Shown: positions 48,213-58,036 of the stretch, in pieces
Layout of the letters: each line of letters opens with the position of its first letter
Position numbering within the stretch: the first letter of the stretch is position 1
The notes under the pieces: generated by a model
Databases searched by the model: none
What the model saw: only the letters and a program-made list of their open reading frames with translations
What the model was told of the DNA's origin: nothing
Position numbers and translations under genes: made by a program
Assembly: GCF_020443565.1 (NCBI RefSeq)
Contig: NZ_JAIZZN010000009.1
Location: 88,457-152,456, forward strand
Source of the DNA: Clostridium sp. CS001
Lineage (GTDB): Bacteria; Bacillota; Clostridia; Clostridiales; Clostridiaceae
DNA: 64,000 bases
Direction: 5' to 3'

Positions 48213-49556
48213 ATGACACACGGATTAAAGGAAAAAGGACTAACAGAGTTTTTGATAAACGGCGACATAGATGAAATAAATAAACTTATTCAATTTATTC
48301 ATCCTGCAGATATTTTAATGGCTATTAGGCAATATGAAGGATCTAAGATAGATTTATTTCAAAAACTATCGCCCAATGTTATTGCGGATATTATAGATGA
48401 GGCGGATGATGAAGAAAAATATGATCTCTTACTTATTCATTCTCAAATAATACAAAAGAAAATCATCAACGAAATGTCCTCAGATGAATTGGTAGATTTA
48501 TTAGAATCTGTTTCAGAAAATGAAGCTAAAAGCATCATGATAAAAATGAATAAAGAAGATGTTGATGAAGTAAAAGAATTGTTAACCTACCCTGCAGATA
48601 GCGCTGGTGGAATTATGGCCACTGAATTTATTAGTGTAAAAGAAAGTATGACTATAGGTGATACCTTAATTTATTTACAAAAGGAAGCTCCAGAAGCAGA
48701 AACTTCTTATTATATATACGTGGTAGATGAAAATGATATTTTAAAGGGAGTTATATCTTTGCGAGACATAGTAATAAGTAGCTTTGATGTAAAAGTCTTT
48801 GATATTATGAATAATAATGCCATGACAATACCAGTTGATATGGATAGGGAAGAAGTTGGACATATATTTGAAAAATACGGATTTTTGATTATGCCCGTAG
48901 TTAATGAAGATATGCAGATCTTAGGAATAGTTACTGCAGATGATATAATTGAAATCCTTAGTGATGAACATACTGAGGACTTATATCGTCTTGCAGGCTT
49001 AAAAGAAGATGAAAAGGTTGCTGGTTCTCTTAAATCCGCCATCAATAGTAGATTGCCCTGGTTATTTGTAAATTTAATAACCGCTATACTGGCAGCCGCA
49101 ACCGTTGGCTTTTTCGAAGGCACCATCCAAAAGGTTGTAGCCTTAGCAACCTTCATGCCAATAGTTGCAGGTATGGGCGGTAATGCTGGCACCCAAACTC
49201 TAACTATTATCATCCGTAGTATTGCCCTAGGAGAAATAGATTCTAAAAACTCAAAAAAAATATTACTAAAAGAATTTGGTGTAGGTTTGTGTACAGGCCT
49301 TGCAGTAGGTGCTGCTGTAGCTTTTTTAGGTTATCTTTGGGAAAGTAATATAGTTTTTGGAATAGTTATTGGCGCATCTATGGTACTAAACATGGTGGCA
49401 GCAACCATATCAGGTTTTGCAGTACCTGTTATACTTAAAAAAATGGATATTGATCCAGCACTTGCCTCTGCTGTATTTGTTACAACCGTAACCGACGTTT
49501 TAGGCTTCTTCTTCTTCCTAGGACTTGCAACATTATTTTTACCTTTCTTATTATAA
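48213..49556 (+). CDS. mgtE: Magnesium transporter MgtE
   Basis: 447 residues: N-terminal superhelical domain (DILMAIRQYEGSKIDLFQKL), two CBS domains (residues about 130-250: YPADSAGGIMATEFISV and VDENDILKGVISLRDI; IMPVVNEDMQILGIVTADDI) and five membrane helices with PIVAGMGGNAGTQTLT, the pore signature. It imports Mg2+ and gates by cytosolic Mg2+. The 280 bases upstream hold no recognisable M-box. GGGAGG ribosome site. Confidence 0.95.
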   Translation: MTHGLKEKGLTEFLINGDIDEINKLIQFIHPADILMAIRQYEGSKIDLFQKLSPNVIADIIDEADDEEKYDLLLIHSQIIQKKIINEMSSDELVDLLESVSENEAKSIMIKMNKEDVDEVKELLTYPADSAGGIMATEFISVKESMTIGDTLIYLQKEAPEAETSYYIYVVDENDILKGVISLRDIVISSFDVKVFDIMNNNAMTIPVDMDREEVGHIFEKYGFLIMPVVNEDMQILGIVTADDIIEILSDEHTEDLYRLAGLKEDEKVAGSLKSAINSRLPWLFVNLITAILAAATVGFFEGTIQKVVALATFMPIVAGMGGNAGTQTLTIIIRSIALGEIDSKNSKKILLKEFGVGLCTGLAVGAAVAFLGYLWESNIVFGIVIGASMVLNMVAATISGFAVPVILKKMDIDPALASAVFVTTVTDVLGFFFFLGLATLFLPFLL

Positions 49557-49648
49557 GATTTATATTTTTACTATATTCATTAAATCATCATCTGCGATTC
49601 TTCAATATTAGCCACTTTTGAACTGTCGTTAAATATCTGATAACAAAG

Positions 49649-49674
49649 AAAACACCTACATTTAAGTAGGTGCT
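49649..49674. terminator. Terminator between mgtE and the DUF1186 gene
   Basis: Stem CACCTAC-N6-GTAGGTG with A/T tracts on both sides; the reverse-strand T run serves the DUF1186 gene. Confidence 0.75.
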
Positions 49675-49701
49675 CCATTCAAATATAGTGTACGCTCTAG
49701 C

Positions 49702-50553
49702 TTATTTCTTCCTTTGTTTCTTTTTACTAGCCTTCACGCTCTTCTTTTTACTCTTCTTTTTATCCTTATTTCCTTTGCTACCACTTGACATATATTTAGG
49801 CTTAACCTTATCGCTATCTTTGCTAAAACATACCCAGCATCCAAGCTCAGATATAGTATCCTTAATAAAAGAATATCCTTCATCTTTTAAGTTTGGAAAC
49901 TTCTCTTTATCGTGAACTTCAATGGCATCACTTACTTCTTCTAGTGCTATATACTCTTCTTCTACTAATCCATCTGCATAAGCCTTTTTTATATACTCGT
50001 ATAATTCGCTAGGGCCAGCTTCACAAGAACTACATATAAGCTCATTCCAAACTTGTGAAACTTCTCTTTCAAGTTTGCCCTCATATAAGCTTTTATAGTA
50101 ATTAAGAACTTCATCTTGAGATATAACCCCTTCTCCCAAGAGAGCTATAAAGGATTTAATGGCTGCACACCTAACATATTCATTAACATTTTTGTCTTCT
50201 ATTAATTTTTTTATTGGCTCAGTGTCTCCACCACAAACTGATGCTAAAATTTTATGTAGCTCCTCAGTAAGAAGATCTCCAAACATCTGATCTGGAATTT
50301 CATCTGGTAAGCTAACTAAATCTATAATAAGTTTAAAACTTTGAGTTTCTTTAAACTGCGCTAACAAGAAACTTGCATATATATGTCCAAAATACTCTGG
50401 TTCCTCTATAATGTCTTCATAGTTTTCTTTGGCGCTTTTTAATATTTCAAGTAGTTCTGGTATAAACTCCTCTTTGTTATCTATTATTTTCTGTAATTGC
50501 TCTTGTGGAAATTTTCCATTGTTATACTGGATTTCTTTAAGTAATTCATTCAT
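49702..50553 (-). CDS. DUF1186-family HEAT-like protein with Lys-rich tail
   Basis: 283 residues. Helical repeats typical of DUF1186 (FIPELLEILKSAKENYEDII, YFGHIYASFLLAQFKE, LTEELHKILASVCGGDTEPI, VRCAAIKSFIALLGEG). In relatives a SEC-C zinc motif ends the protein; here it is replaced by about 30 residues of Lys/Ser (KKKSKKKSVKASKKKQRKK), perhaps for nucleic-acid or ribosome contact. A CWVC pair precedes the tail. Function unknown. GGGAG before ATG 50553. Confidence 0.8.
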   Translation of the reverse strand: MNELLKEIQYNNGKFPQEQLQKIIDNKEEFIPELLEILKSAKENYEDIIEEPEYFGHIYASFLLAQFKETQSFKLIIDLVSLPDEIPDQMFGDLLTEELHKILASVCGGDTEPIKKLIEDKNVNEYVRCAAIKSFIALLGEGVISQDEVLNYYKSLYEGKLEREVSQVWNELICSSCEAGPSELYEYIKKAYADGLVEEEYIALEEVSDAIEVHDKEKFPNLKDEGYSFIKDTISELGCWVCFSKDSDKVKPKYMSSGSKGNKDKKKSKKKSVKASKKKQRKK

Positions 50554-50813
50554 AAAATTATGCTCCCTTTTCCTTCGAATTTTCAATAATCGCATTTTCT
50601 TTATAATATCAATACTTATCATATTTATCAACAAAAATTTGTGGTCACTTTATATGTTTTATTAAAGTTATGTTTATTTCTATGCGTGAATGTTGAAATA
50701 TCTTTGCTCATTTATAACTAATATGTTAAAATGATGTATAATTAAAGGGGAAAATGCGAGTGGAAAGATATGTATCTATATCCCATAAGCAGTTTCATAA
50801 TGGGGGAATTATT

Positions 50814-52196
50814 ATGAATTTTAAGATACTGCACACTAATGACATACATAGTAGATTTGAAAACTTTGCAAAGATATCAACTAAAATTGAAGAACTTCGA
50901 GATGAAAATACTATAATACTTGATGCTGGTGATTTTCATGATTTTATGAGTATCGAGATGCAAGGAACTAAAGGTGCCGCTGGTAGTAGCCTTCTAAATT
51001 TAGCTGGATATGATGCTGTTGCCATTGGAAATAATGAAGGTTTTTCTGGAATAGAGAAAATAGAACATATGACTAGCACAGAATTAATACCTTATCTTTC
51101 TTGCAATCTACATAAATCTGATAAAAGTTCTATAAAGGGAGTAAAAAAAAGTATTATTATTGATAAATCAGGGGTGCGCTTTCTAATTATAGGGGTAACA
51201 CCTTGTTCTTTATCATATAATGAATTCTTTTCTCTAGAAAATATGTATGCATCAGATTCCGTAGAATCAATAGAAAAAGAGCTTTTAGATAATAAAGGGA
51301 TGTATGATGTATGCATATTATTAAGCCATTTAGGGATAACCGGTGATAGAGAAATATCAAAAATAATAGATGGAATTGATATTATAATAGGTGGCCATAG
51401 CCACACACTTATGGAGGATGCAGAGGTTGCATGTGGCAAAATAATTCATCAATCAGGCATGTTTGGAGAGCACCTTGGAATCCTTAATATTGAAATTGAA
51501 AGCGGACATATACAGAGCTTTACCTCTGAGAATTTAAATGTTAAAGATATACCTTTTAATGATAAAATTATTAAGGAGATTTCTAAGCAAAAGGAAATTG
51601 CTATAGATATTTTAGGTGAGCCTTTATATGAAGTTGAAAGAACCCTCTGGCATGATGTAGTTGAGGAAAATCCTATAACAAACCTTTTGGCAGATGCATT
51701 AAGAGATGTTATTCCCTGTGACATAAGTATAATAAATAGCGGTGTAATTAGTAGTGGTATAAAGAAAGGGGTTGTTTCAAAGAAAAAATTTTTAGAAATC
51801 TGCCCTTCGCCACTTAATCCAACCTATGTACAGATTATGGGAAAAGATATTAAAGAGGCCTTAGAAGCATCACTTAAGGCAGAGGTTTGTCTTCAAGATG
51901 GTAAAGGCTCAGGCTTTAGAGGGAAATACTTAGGTAGGCTTCACATATCAGGTGCTAAGATTAGGCATGATGGCAAAAACATAGTAGAAATACTCTTAGA
52001 TAATGGTGAATTCAATGAAAATAAATTATACAGCGTAGCAACCTCTGATTATCTTGGAAGAGGTACCGGCTATGAGAGTCTTGGAAGATGTGAAAATGAA
52101 AAGTATAATAGAGAATATTTAAGGGATACCTTAGAAGAATATCTTAATAAAAATGAGTTTGTAGAAAAATGCTTTGAAGAAAGATGGATACAATAG
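50814..52196 (+). CDS. 5'-nucleotidase / UDP-sugar hydrolase-like metallophosphatase
   Basis: 460 residues, no signal peptide, so cytoplasmic unlike UshA. Metal-site motifs: ILHTNDIHSRFENF (D-x-H), ILDAGDFHDF (GD), AIGNNEGF (GNxE), ILLSHLG, IIGGHSHTLM (GHSH). The C-terminal substrate domain includes SPLNPTYVQIMGKDIKEAL and TSDYLGRGTGYES. The nucleotide substrate is not known. GGGGGA precedes ATG 50814; the 20 codons before it lack a ribosome site. Confidence 0.88.
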   Translation: MNFKILHTNDIHSRFENFAKISTKIEELRDENTIILDAGDFHDFMSIEMQGTKGAAGSSLLNLAGYDAVAIGNNEGFSGIEKIEHMTSTELIPYLSCNLHKSDKSSIKGVKKSIIIDKSGVRFLIIGVTPCSLSYNEFFSLENMYASDSVESIEKELLDNKGMYDVCILLSHLGITGDREISKIIDGIDIIIGGHSHTLMEDAEVACGKIIHQSGMFGEHLGILNIEIESGHIQSFTSENLNVKDIPFNDKIIKEISKQKEIAIDILGEPLYEVERTLWHDVVEENPITNLLADALRDVIPCDISIINSGVISSGIKKGVVSKKKFLEICPSPLNPTYVQIMGKDIKEALEASLKAEVCLQDGKGSGFRGKYLGRLHISGAKIRHDGKNIVEILLDNGEFNENKLYSVATSDYLGRGTGYESLGRCENEKYNREYLRDTLEEYLNKNEFVEKCFEERWIQ

Positions 52197-52217
52197 ATCA
52201 ATTTTAATGAAATAATC

Positions 52218-52255
52218 AAGCCATATTTATTGAGTTTATTCAATAAATATGGCTT
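52218..52255. terminator. Terminator after the nucleotidase-like gene
   Basis: Stem AAGCCATATTTATTGA with TCAATAAATATGGCTT. Confidence 0.85.
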
Positions 52256-52309
52256 AATTTCTTACTACCTATAGTCTAAGTATATTAACCTATATAGGCG
52301 AAATATGCA

Positions 52310-53140
52310 TTAGAATTTTCCTCCACCACCACCATGGGTTGTTCCACTACTCCCAGTATGTGTACTACTTTGCGACCCACTGCTTGGATTGTTTTGAATT
52401 TTTACCATTGTAGTTGCTTCTCTTATAAAATCATCTTTTGCATTAGAAAGTACAAAAGAACCACCTTCATAGGTCTGGCTATTTATTGTGCTCTTTCCTT
52501 TACTAGATAAAGAAGCTAATATTGTTGCAATTATTGATATAATAAGCGCTGCTATATATATTGGAAAAAACTTTATAAGCTTAAAAACCTTTTGAAAATA
52601 TGTGGGCTCAGTGTCTATAATGTTATTATCCTTAGCACTTTCCACTCCTTGTTGCCCTTGTGGTATGCCAATGTCAGCGTAGTTTTTTACATCCTTAATA
52701 AATATTTTACAGGCACCATAGTATTCTTCCTTAGAAAGTTCCCCCGTAACATTATTTGTCATATCAGAAATTCTACCGTCTGTAAAGATGTCTATTGCTT
52801 TGCCTGTGGTTGATATCCAGGTTTCTCTTTTTTCCATATTTATAAGCATTAATATACCAGAGTGGTCACTACTAGCTCCGTATCCATTGTTATCATAAAA
52901 ATCATCTGCAAAATTCTTTGAAGATTTTCCATCTGTATTATTTGTAATAACTATAACTACTTCAAGATTATTATCTGTACCTATGCTATCAATGTTTTTT
53001 TGAAGCTCAATTTTTTCACTGTCTGTAATATAGTTTAAATAATCCTTAACATTGAGTTTTTCAGTAGCACTTGCTGCTCTTTGCATTAGAGCAATAGCAA
53101 ACATAAAAACAAACAATGCAATATACATTTTTTTAAACAA
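52310..53140 (-). CDS. ydjH: TPM-domain protein (YdjH-like)
   Basis: About 276 residues. Signal/anchor helix, then a TPM (TLP18.3/Psb32) domain (NLEVVIVITNNTDGKSSKNF, ADDFYDNNGYG, SGILMLINMEKRETWIST), a second membrane helix (FFPIYIAALIISIIATILA), and a tail ending TTHGGGGGKF. The Gly-rich end is typical of membrane TPM proteins. Start is unclear: TTG 53140 has GGGGGTG 8 bases upstream; TTG 53155 and ATG 53128 are alternatives. It overlaps the end of the preceding gene. Confidence 0.8.
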   Translation of the reverse strand: MFKKMYIALFVFMFAIALMQRAASATEKLNVKDYLNYITDSEKIELQKNIDSIGTDNNLEVVIVITNNTDGKSSKNFADDFYDNNGYGASSDHSGILMLINMEKRETWISTTGKAIDIFTDGRISDMTNNVTGELSKEEYYGACKIFIKDVKNYADIGIPQGQQGVESAKDNNIIDTEPTYFQKVFKLIKFFPIYIAALIISIIATILASLSSKGKSTINSQTYEGGSFVLSNAKDDFIREATTMVKIQNNPSSGSQSSTHTGSSGTTHGGGGGKF

Positions 53141-54164
53141 AGAGAGCACCCCCAAACACAGCTAGAATACATAAAACAATGAATATAGTTCCAGCAAATA
53201 AAGCTTGCTTTTGAAAACTTATAGGCGTGTCTCCTACTACCTTTCCTGTCTGGCCATTTACAATGAATATATGCTCTTTCCCCTTATATTTGTTAATGAG
53301 CAGGTAAATTGGTAACATAGAATAATCCTGTGAGGTATTAGACAATGCTACTTCCTTATCTTTAACAATAAAAGTTGAATATCCATCTACAGTTTTTCTA
53401 AGGGTATCATCTAAGTAACCTTCTACTCTTTCTTTCATAGTAGCTTCTGCTCCTGCTGCTTCAACATCATATTTCTCAGCCATGAAACCAGACATATACT
53501 GCATAGAAAACTCCGTCAAATCGCCATAGTTGTAGGGTTCTATTAAATGCATAAATTTATCATCTAACTTCTTAGAAGCATCCACTGGTACTTTATGATA
53601 CTGTGCATTTCCACTGCGCCTAACTCTATAATACTTTGTTTGAGTATACTTATGATCTCCTTGAGTCCATGTTCTAATCTTAGTAGCCTCGCCATCAATA
53701 ACACCATCAGCACTGCAATCAAATAACCAGAAAGGTGCATATATTCCTGTTACCTTATCAATCTCTTTCTTTTGTTTAAAATCACTAGGGGCAAATCTAC
53801 GCTGCCCTATCCACTTTTTATAAATATCCTTAGCTTGCTGCTGTGTTATTTTAAACGTAATTACACTCTTTGGCTTAAACTTTCCAGAAAACCTGGTCTT
53901 AATCACAGTTGGATTCTTACAATATAAACAAAAGGTAGCAGAAGTAGTGTTATCTGCAATTAATTCAGCACCACAACTAGTACATTTATATGAGTCTAGT
54001 TCAGACATGTCCTCATTTAAGGGTTCTTCCTCTTTAAATGCATCATCAAGCTGCTCTTTGGTAAACTCACTAAAACAGTAATTGCATTTCCAGTTTTGAG
54101 TAGGAGGATTAAATTCTAATCCTGCATTACAATTGAGACATTTATACTCTTTTACAAGGCTCAT
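53133..54164 (-). CDS. ydjG: Zinc-ribbon membrane protein (YdjG-like)
   Basis: 343 residues. Two TFIIB-type zinc ribbons at the N-terminus: CLNCNAGLEF with WKCNYC, and CTSCGAELIAD with CLYCKNP. Then a central domain (GIYAPFWLFDCSADGVIDGE, MLPIYLLINKYKGKEHIFIV) and a C-terminal membrane helix (ALFAGTIFIVLCILAVFGGALF). The arrangement with SPFH and TPM neighbours equals Bacillus ydjG. Role probably in membrane stress response; not proven. Confidence 0.82.
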   Translation of the reverse strand: MSLVKEYKCLNCNAGLEFNPPTQNWKCNYCFSEFTKEQLDDAFKEEEPLNEDMSELDSYKCTSCGAELIADNTTSATFCLYCKNPTVIKTRFSGKFKPKSVITFKITQQQAKDIYKKWIGQRRFAPSDFKQKKEIDKVTGIYAPFWLFDCSADGVIDGEATKIRTWTQGDHKYTQTKYYRVRRSGNAQYHKVPVDASKKLDDKFMHLIEPYNYGDLTEFSMQYMSGFMAEKYDVEAAGAEATMKERVEGYLDDTLRKTVDGYSTFIVKDKEVALSNTSQDYSMLPIYLLINKYKGKEHIFIVNGQTGKVVGDTPISFQKQALFAGTIFIVLCILAVFGGALFV

Positions 54165-54210
54165 TCATATTCTCCTTATTCATCGATTTACAATCAAACC
54201 TATATTATAA

Positions 54211-55572
54211 CTACTGCTTTTTGTTGCCACACTTAGAGCAAAATAAATCCTCAGTTACGTTGCCACAGGAACAAGTCCACTTTTTATCTTCTGGTTTCTT
54301 ACTTCCACAATTTGAACAGAACATACCGTCAATAACGGCCTTTCCACAGTTACATGTCCACCCTTTCTCTTGAGGTTTATCTTCTCTCACAGGTTTCTTA
54401 GAGCCACATTTAGAGCAGAAAATAGCATCAAGAGGCATAGTATTACCACAAGAACATGCCCACCCACTTGCCACTGATGTAGTTTGTGCACTTCTTTGCT
54501 CATACTGCATCTGCTGACCTGGCATAGCTCCTAAAGCTCCTGCTGCGTTCATCCCCATGGACATACCAGCAAATCCTAGCATAGCTCCACCCTGATTTGA
54601 TCCTGCCGCTTCAAGTCCTGATGCCAAACTTCCAGTCATACGAGCAGCCCTTGCATTTGGGTCCATCAAAATAGAATCATTAGCATATTTCTCTAATAAC
54701 TTATCTGTGGCCTCATCAAAACCTATTCCTGCAATTCCAACACTATGAATATAGAAACCTCTTTTTAAAAGCCACTCTTTATCTAAAACTTCAGCCATGT
54801 ATTGTCCAAGTTCCATTGTTTTAATTGTTATATCAGAAACCAACACAAAGTTTGCTGATAAATTTGCTAGCGCCGTTGTATATGCCTGAAGGAATTCATT
54901 TATATACTGCTCTGCCATATCACTAGAACTTAAATTGTCCTTACCTGTCTTACTGCAAACCTCATTATAAAAAAGCAATGGATCTCCAACTTTTATTGAA
55001 TAAGTTCCAAAGGAGGTAATCTTACAAGGTACAACTCTTCCAGGCACTAATACTCTATCAGTGTAGGAAACAGGGTTCTTTGTACCAAATCTAATATTAG
55101 GAATTTCCTGCTTGTTAATATATACAACTCTTTGCTTTACAGGCGTTACTCCACCAAACTTAAAACGTTCAAAGGAATCCTTTAGTGTGTTTTTAAATCC
55201 ACCTGGTCTTTCAATGGCATTTCGTCCTGTATTTCCATATCCCGCTATCTCAGTTCCTTCTAAAGACTGTAAAAATATTGATGGTGATCTTGAATTATCT
55301 ACCTGATAATATCCAGGTTCATCTGAAGCAGAAATAATTTTCCCGCCATCTACAAGAAGCATATATACATTTTCAGGTACATGAATAATTGAACCATTGG
55401 ATATAACATCCTCAGTGCCCCTTTTATTTGAACCGCGAGAATCTCCCTTTCGTACAAATGTTCCATAAGATACCAATATAGAGTTATCCATTTGTTCTGG
55501 TTCAATGGTTTCTAGCCACTGGTCTGCAAGTTCCCCTCCTATTGAACTGGTAACAGCTTTAAAAATACCCAT
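54211..55572 (-). CDS. ydjI: SPFH-domain protein with C-terminal zinc ribbons (YdjI-like)
   Basis: 453 residues. The N-terminal 300 residues are an SPFH/virion-core-like domain (SILVSYGTFVRKGDSRGSNK, IHVPENVYMLLVDGGKI, GRVVPCKITSFGTYSIKVGD, RGFYIHSVGIAGIGFDE). A Gly/Met/Ala-rich linker leads to three CxCG...CSKCG zinc ribbons. In Bacillus, YdjG and YdjI help locate PspA; no pspA lies here. GGGGGAT precedes ATG 55572. It heads the three-gene operon. Confidence 0.85.
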   Translation of the reverse strand: MGIFKAVTSSIGGELADQWLETIEPEQMDNSILVSYGTFVRKGDSRGSNKRGTEDVISNGSIIHVPENVYMLLVDGGKIISASDEPGYYQVDNSRSPSIFLQSLEGTEIAGYGNTGRNAIERPGGFKNTLKDSFERFKFGGVTPVKQRVVYINKQEIPNIRFGTKNPVSYTDRVLVPGRVVPCKITSFGTYSIKVGDPLLFYNEVCSKTGKDNLSSSDMAEQYINEFLQAYTTALANLSANFVLVSDITIKTMELGQYMAEVLDKEWLLKRGFYIHSVGIAGIGFDEATDKLLEKYANDSILMDPNARAARMTGSLASGLEAAGSNQGGAMLGFAGMSMGMNAAGALGAMPGQQMQYEQRSAQTTSVASGWACSCGNTMPLDAIFCSKCGSKKPVREDKPQEKGWTCNCGKAVIDGMFCSNCGSKKPEDKKWTCSCGNVTEDLFCSKCGNKKQ

Positions 55573-55855
55573 AATTACATCCCCCTTCATAATAATATTT
55601 ATATGATATAATGTCATTCCTTATCCATTAGCATCCTCAAATAATTTAACTTACAGTTAAATTGTAACTTCACACAAATTAATTGTCAAACTCTTAAGAT
55701 CCTAAGACAAACATAATTTGCTAACGCTCACAGTATATAAAAAAATTATATGACTATACTCTGAGATAAGGGTATAATATATATGTGCAGTATAATTCTG
55801 CTAAAAAAATAAAATAACTTACTGAAAATAGTAAATCAATTAGGAGGCAATACAT

Positions 55856-56296
55856 ATGTTAAAACAAACATTGAAAGACGATATTATTAAATATATGAAA
55901 AGTAAGGATAAGGTTAGACTCACAACTTTAAGGACTTTAATGGCTGAAGTTAAATATAAAGAAATAGATTTAAAAAGAGACCTTGAAGAAATTGAGTTAA
56001 TTGCTATTATTGAAAAAACAATTAAACAATTAAATGAAACCCTTAGCTATGCAAAGCAATCTGAGAAAGCGGATATTATAGCTGAAACAGAAATATCTAT
56101 AGAAATGCTTACAGTTTATATGCCAAAACAATTAACTGATGATGAAGCAAAGGCAATTATACTTGAAGTTATTGCAGAAAATAACTTTAAGGGCAAAGGT
56201 GACATGGGAAAAGTTATGAAAGCTGTTATGCCTAGCTTAAAGGGCAAGTATGAAGGAAAGAAAATAAATCCTCTTGTAATTGAATTATTAGCATAA
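55856..56296 (+). CDS. yqeY: GatB/YqeY-domain protein
   Basis: 146 residues, full length: LKDDIIKYMKSKDKVRLTTL, RTLMAEVKYKEIDLKRDLEE, IETISIEMLTVYMPKQLTDD-like block and the C-terminal GDMGKVMKAVMPSLKGKYEG. It shares the tail domain of amidotransferase GatB and probably has a tRNA-related role. AGGAGG before the ATG. Confidence 0.9.
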   Translation: MLKQTLKDDIIKYMKSKDKVRLTTLRTLMAEVKYKEIDLKRDLEEIELIAIIEKTIKQLNETLSYAKQSEKADIIAETEISIEMLTVYMPKQLTDDEAKAIILEVIAENNFKGKGDMGKVMKAVMPSLKGKYEGKKINPLVIELLA

Positions 56297-56331
56297 ATAA
56301 ATAATTTAAATTAAAACCAGATATCTTTAAA

Positions 56332-56376
56332 AATGTGCCTAATAAATTAACCTTTGTTAATTTATTAGGCACATTT
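56332..56376. terminator. Terminator between yqeY and the spoVA operon
   Basis: Stem GTGCCTAATAAATTAAC with GTTAATTTATTAGGCAC, T-rich tail; serves the converging units. Confidence 0.85.
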
Positions 56377-56432
56377 TGTTTTAATTGCTTAGCTATTAAT
56401 ATGTTAACTGCCTGGCTCCAAGGTGGCTAACT

Positions 56433-56633
56433 TTACTTATATTGAGGTTCTTGAGATTGAATATATTGCTGTCTTCCCTTTAAGGTATCCAGTGCACAAT
56501 CAAGTTGCTCGCTAATTTGCTTAAAATCATTTTTTGCCTTTTCATCATCTGTTTCTAAAGAAAAAGTCTTCATTGTAGCAGCAGCGCTTTGTATTCCAGC
56601 AATTGCTTGTTGCATTTGAGTTCCTACTGTCAT
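56433..56633 (-). CDS. DUF1657 protein, last gene of the spoVA operon
   Basis: 66 residues: MTVGTQMQQAIAGIQSAAAT, MKTFSLETDDEKAKNDFKQI and the end QSQEPQYK, which is shared with the first gene of the operon. DUF1657 proteins are small spore-associated proteins encoded in spoVA operons. AGGGAGGTG before ATG 56633. Confidence 0.88.
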   Translation of the reverse strand: MTVGTQMQQAIAGIQSAAATMKTFSLETDDEKAKNDFKQISEQLDCALDTLKGRQQYIQSQEPQYK

Positions 56634-56660
56634 AGCTATTTCACCTCCCTTCAAATATCT

Positions 56661-57014
56661 TTAACCCTTAGGTTTAAAGATTATAGCAGCAATAAATCCA
56701 AATATTATCGCTGAAGAAACCCCTGGGCTCACTGTTTTTAGAACACCAGTGAATATGCCAATAAATCCTGTTTCTTTTGCATCAATTAGGGCTCCTGTTA
56801 CAAGGGAATTTCCAAAGCTACTTATAGGTACAAATGCACCTGCACCTGCAAACTTTACTAAAGGGTCATACAAACCTAGTCCTCCTAAAATTGATCCGAT
56901 TACAAGCAATGTACATGTAGTATGTGCGGGAGTAATTTTTAAGATATCCATTATAAGTTGCCCAATAACACAAATTATGCCTCCTACTATAAATGCAAAA
57001 ATAAACTTTTCCAT
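56661..57014 (-). CDS. spoVAE: Stage V sporulation protein AE (SpoVAEb type)
   Basis: 117 residues, four hydrophobic segments: FIFAFIVGGIICVIGQLIMD, LVIGSILGGLGLYDPLVKFA, GAGAFVPISSFGNSLVTGAL. Homologous to SpoVAC in fold; part of the spore inner-membrane channel for Ca-dipicolinate. ATG 57014 with GAGGCG upstream; the longer frame overlaps spoVAD. Confidence 0.92.
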   Translation of the reverse strand: MEKFIFAFIVGGIICVIGQLIMDILKITPAHTTCTLLVIGSILGGLGLYDPLVKFAGAGAFVPISSFGNSLVTGALIDAKETGFIGIFTGVLKTVSPGVSSAIIFGFIAAIIFKPKG

Positions 57015-57034
57015 AATAAAAATCGCCTCTTCTT

Positions 57035-58036
57035 TTACATTTCTATTGAAACTGCATGAGCAATACAAGGGATGCTCTCCTTTTGTTGATATGATATTGG
57101 TGACATCAAAGCACCTGTTGCAACAATTAGAATTCGCTTTAATTCTCCTCTTCTCATACGATTAAGAAAATGCCCATAAGTTACAGTGGCAGAACATCCA
57201 CAACCACTACCTCCAGAGAAAACTGGTTGGTCCTTTTTATATATCAAAAGTCCACAATCCGTAAATATCTTTGATGGCATCTCTACACCATGGCTTTTTA
57301 ACAAACTATTAGCAATTTCATGCCCCACTTTACCTAAATCGCCGGTAGCAATAAGATCATAATAAGAGGCATCAACATTTAAATCTCTAAAATGTGCTTC
57401 AATGGTATCCACAGCCGCTGGTGCCATTGCTGCGCCCATATTAAATGGGTCTGAAATCCCTAGATCTATTACTCTTCCTAAGGTAGCAGAAGTGACTTTA
57501 GGCCCAACTCCTTCCCTACTAAGTACTGCCGCTCCAGCTCCAGTTACTGTCCATTGAGCAGTAGGAGGTTTTTGCCCACCGTACTCTGTGGGATATCTGA
57601 ATTGTTTTTCTACTGCTGCATTATGGCTACTTGCAGATGCTAAAACATATTTAGCTGCTTTGCTATCTATCAATTGAGCTGCTAGTGCTAAACTCTCCAT
57701 AGAACAAGAGCAGGCCCCAAATACTCCTAAAAAAGGTATTCCCAAAGTTCTCGCAGTGAAACTACTAGAAATAATCTGATCCAGTAAATCTCCACTTATA
57801 AAAAAATTAATATCTTCTTTTTTTATATTTGACTTTTTTATTGCCCTCTGACATGCATGTTCTAGTAGTACCTTCTCCGCCTTTTCATAGCTATCCTGGC
57901 CAAGCCATAAATCTTCGTGAAGTATATCAAAATCATCAGCTAAAGCACCATTTGCTTCAAAAGGTCCTCCAACTGCTGCCGAGGCCAATATAGTTGGTTT
58001 AGAATCAAAAATCCATGATTGATGTCCTTTAAGCAT
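57035..58036 (-). CDS. spoVAD: Stage V sporulation protein AD
   Basis: 333 residues with the thiolase-like fold of SpoVAD: ILASAAVGGPFEANGALADD, DFDILHEDLWLGQDSYEKAE, GVFGACSCSMESLALAAQL, SSHNAAVEKQFRYPTEYGGQ, WTVTGAGAAVLS and SGGSGCGCSATVTYGHFL. It binds dipicolinic acid. Starts one base after the spoVAC stop codon. Confidence 0.96.
   Translation of the reverse strand: MLKGHQSWIFDSKPTILASAAVGGPFEANGALADDFDILHEDLWLGQDSYEKAEKVLLEHACQRAIKKSNIKKEDINFFISGDLLDQIISSSFTARTLGIPFLGVFGACSCSMESLALAAQLIDSKAAKYVLASASSHNAAVEKQFRYPTEYGGQKPPTAQWTVTGAGAAVLSREGVGPKVTSATLGRVIDLGISDPFNMGAAMAPAAVDTIEAHFRDLNVDASYYDLIATGDLGKVGHEIANSLLKSHGVEMPSKIFTDCGLLIYKKDQPVFSGGSGCGCSATVTYGHFLNRMRRGELKRILIVATGALMSPISYQQKESIPCIAHAVSIEM

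Noticed and set aside
48710..49213. Reverse-strand open frame of 167 codons
   Set aside because: Antisense to mgtE.
56400..56432. CTGCCTGGCTCCAAGG-like text near the spoVA operon, and GGTACCTGACCCC near 59755
   Set aside because: They recall REP motifs of other bacteria, but each occurs once here and is degenerate, so no repeat can be claimed.
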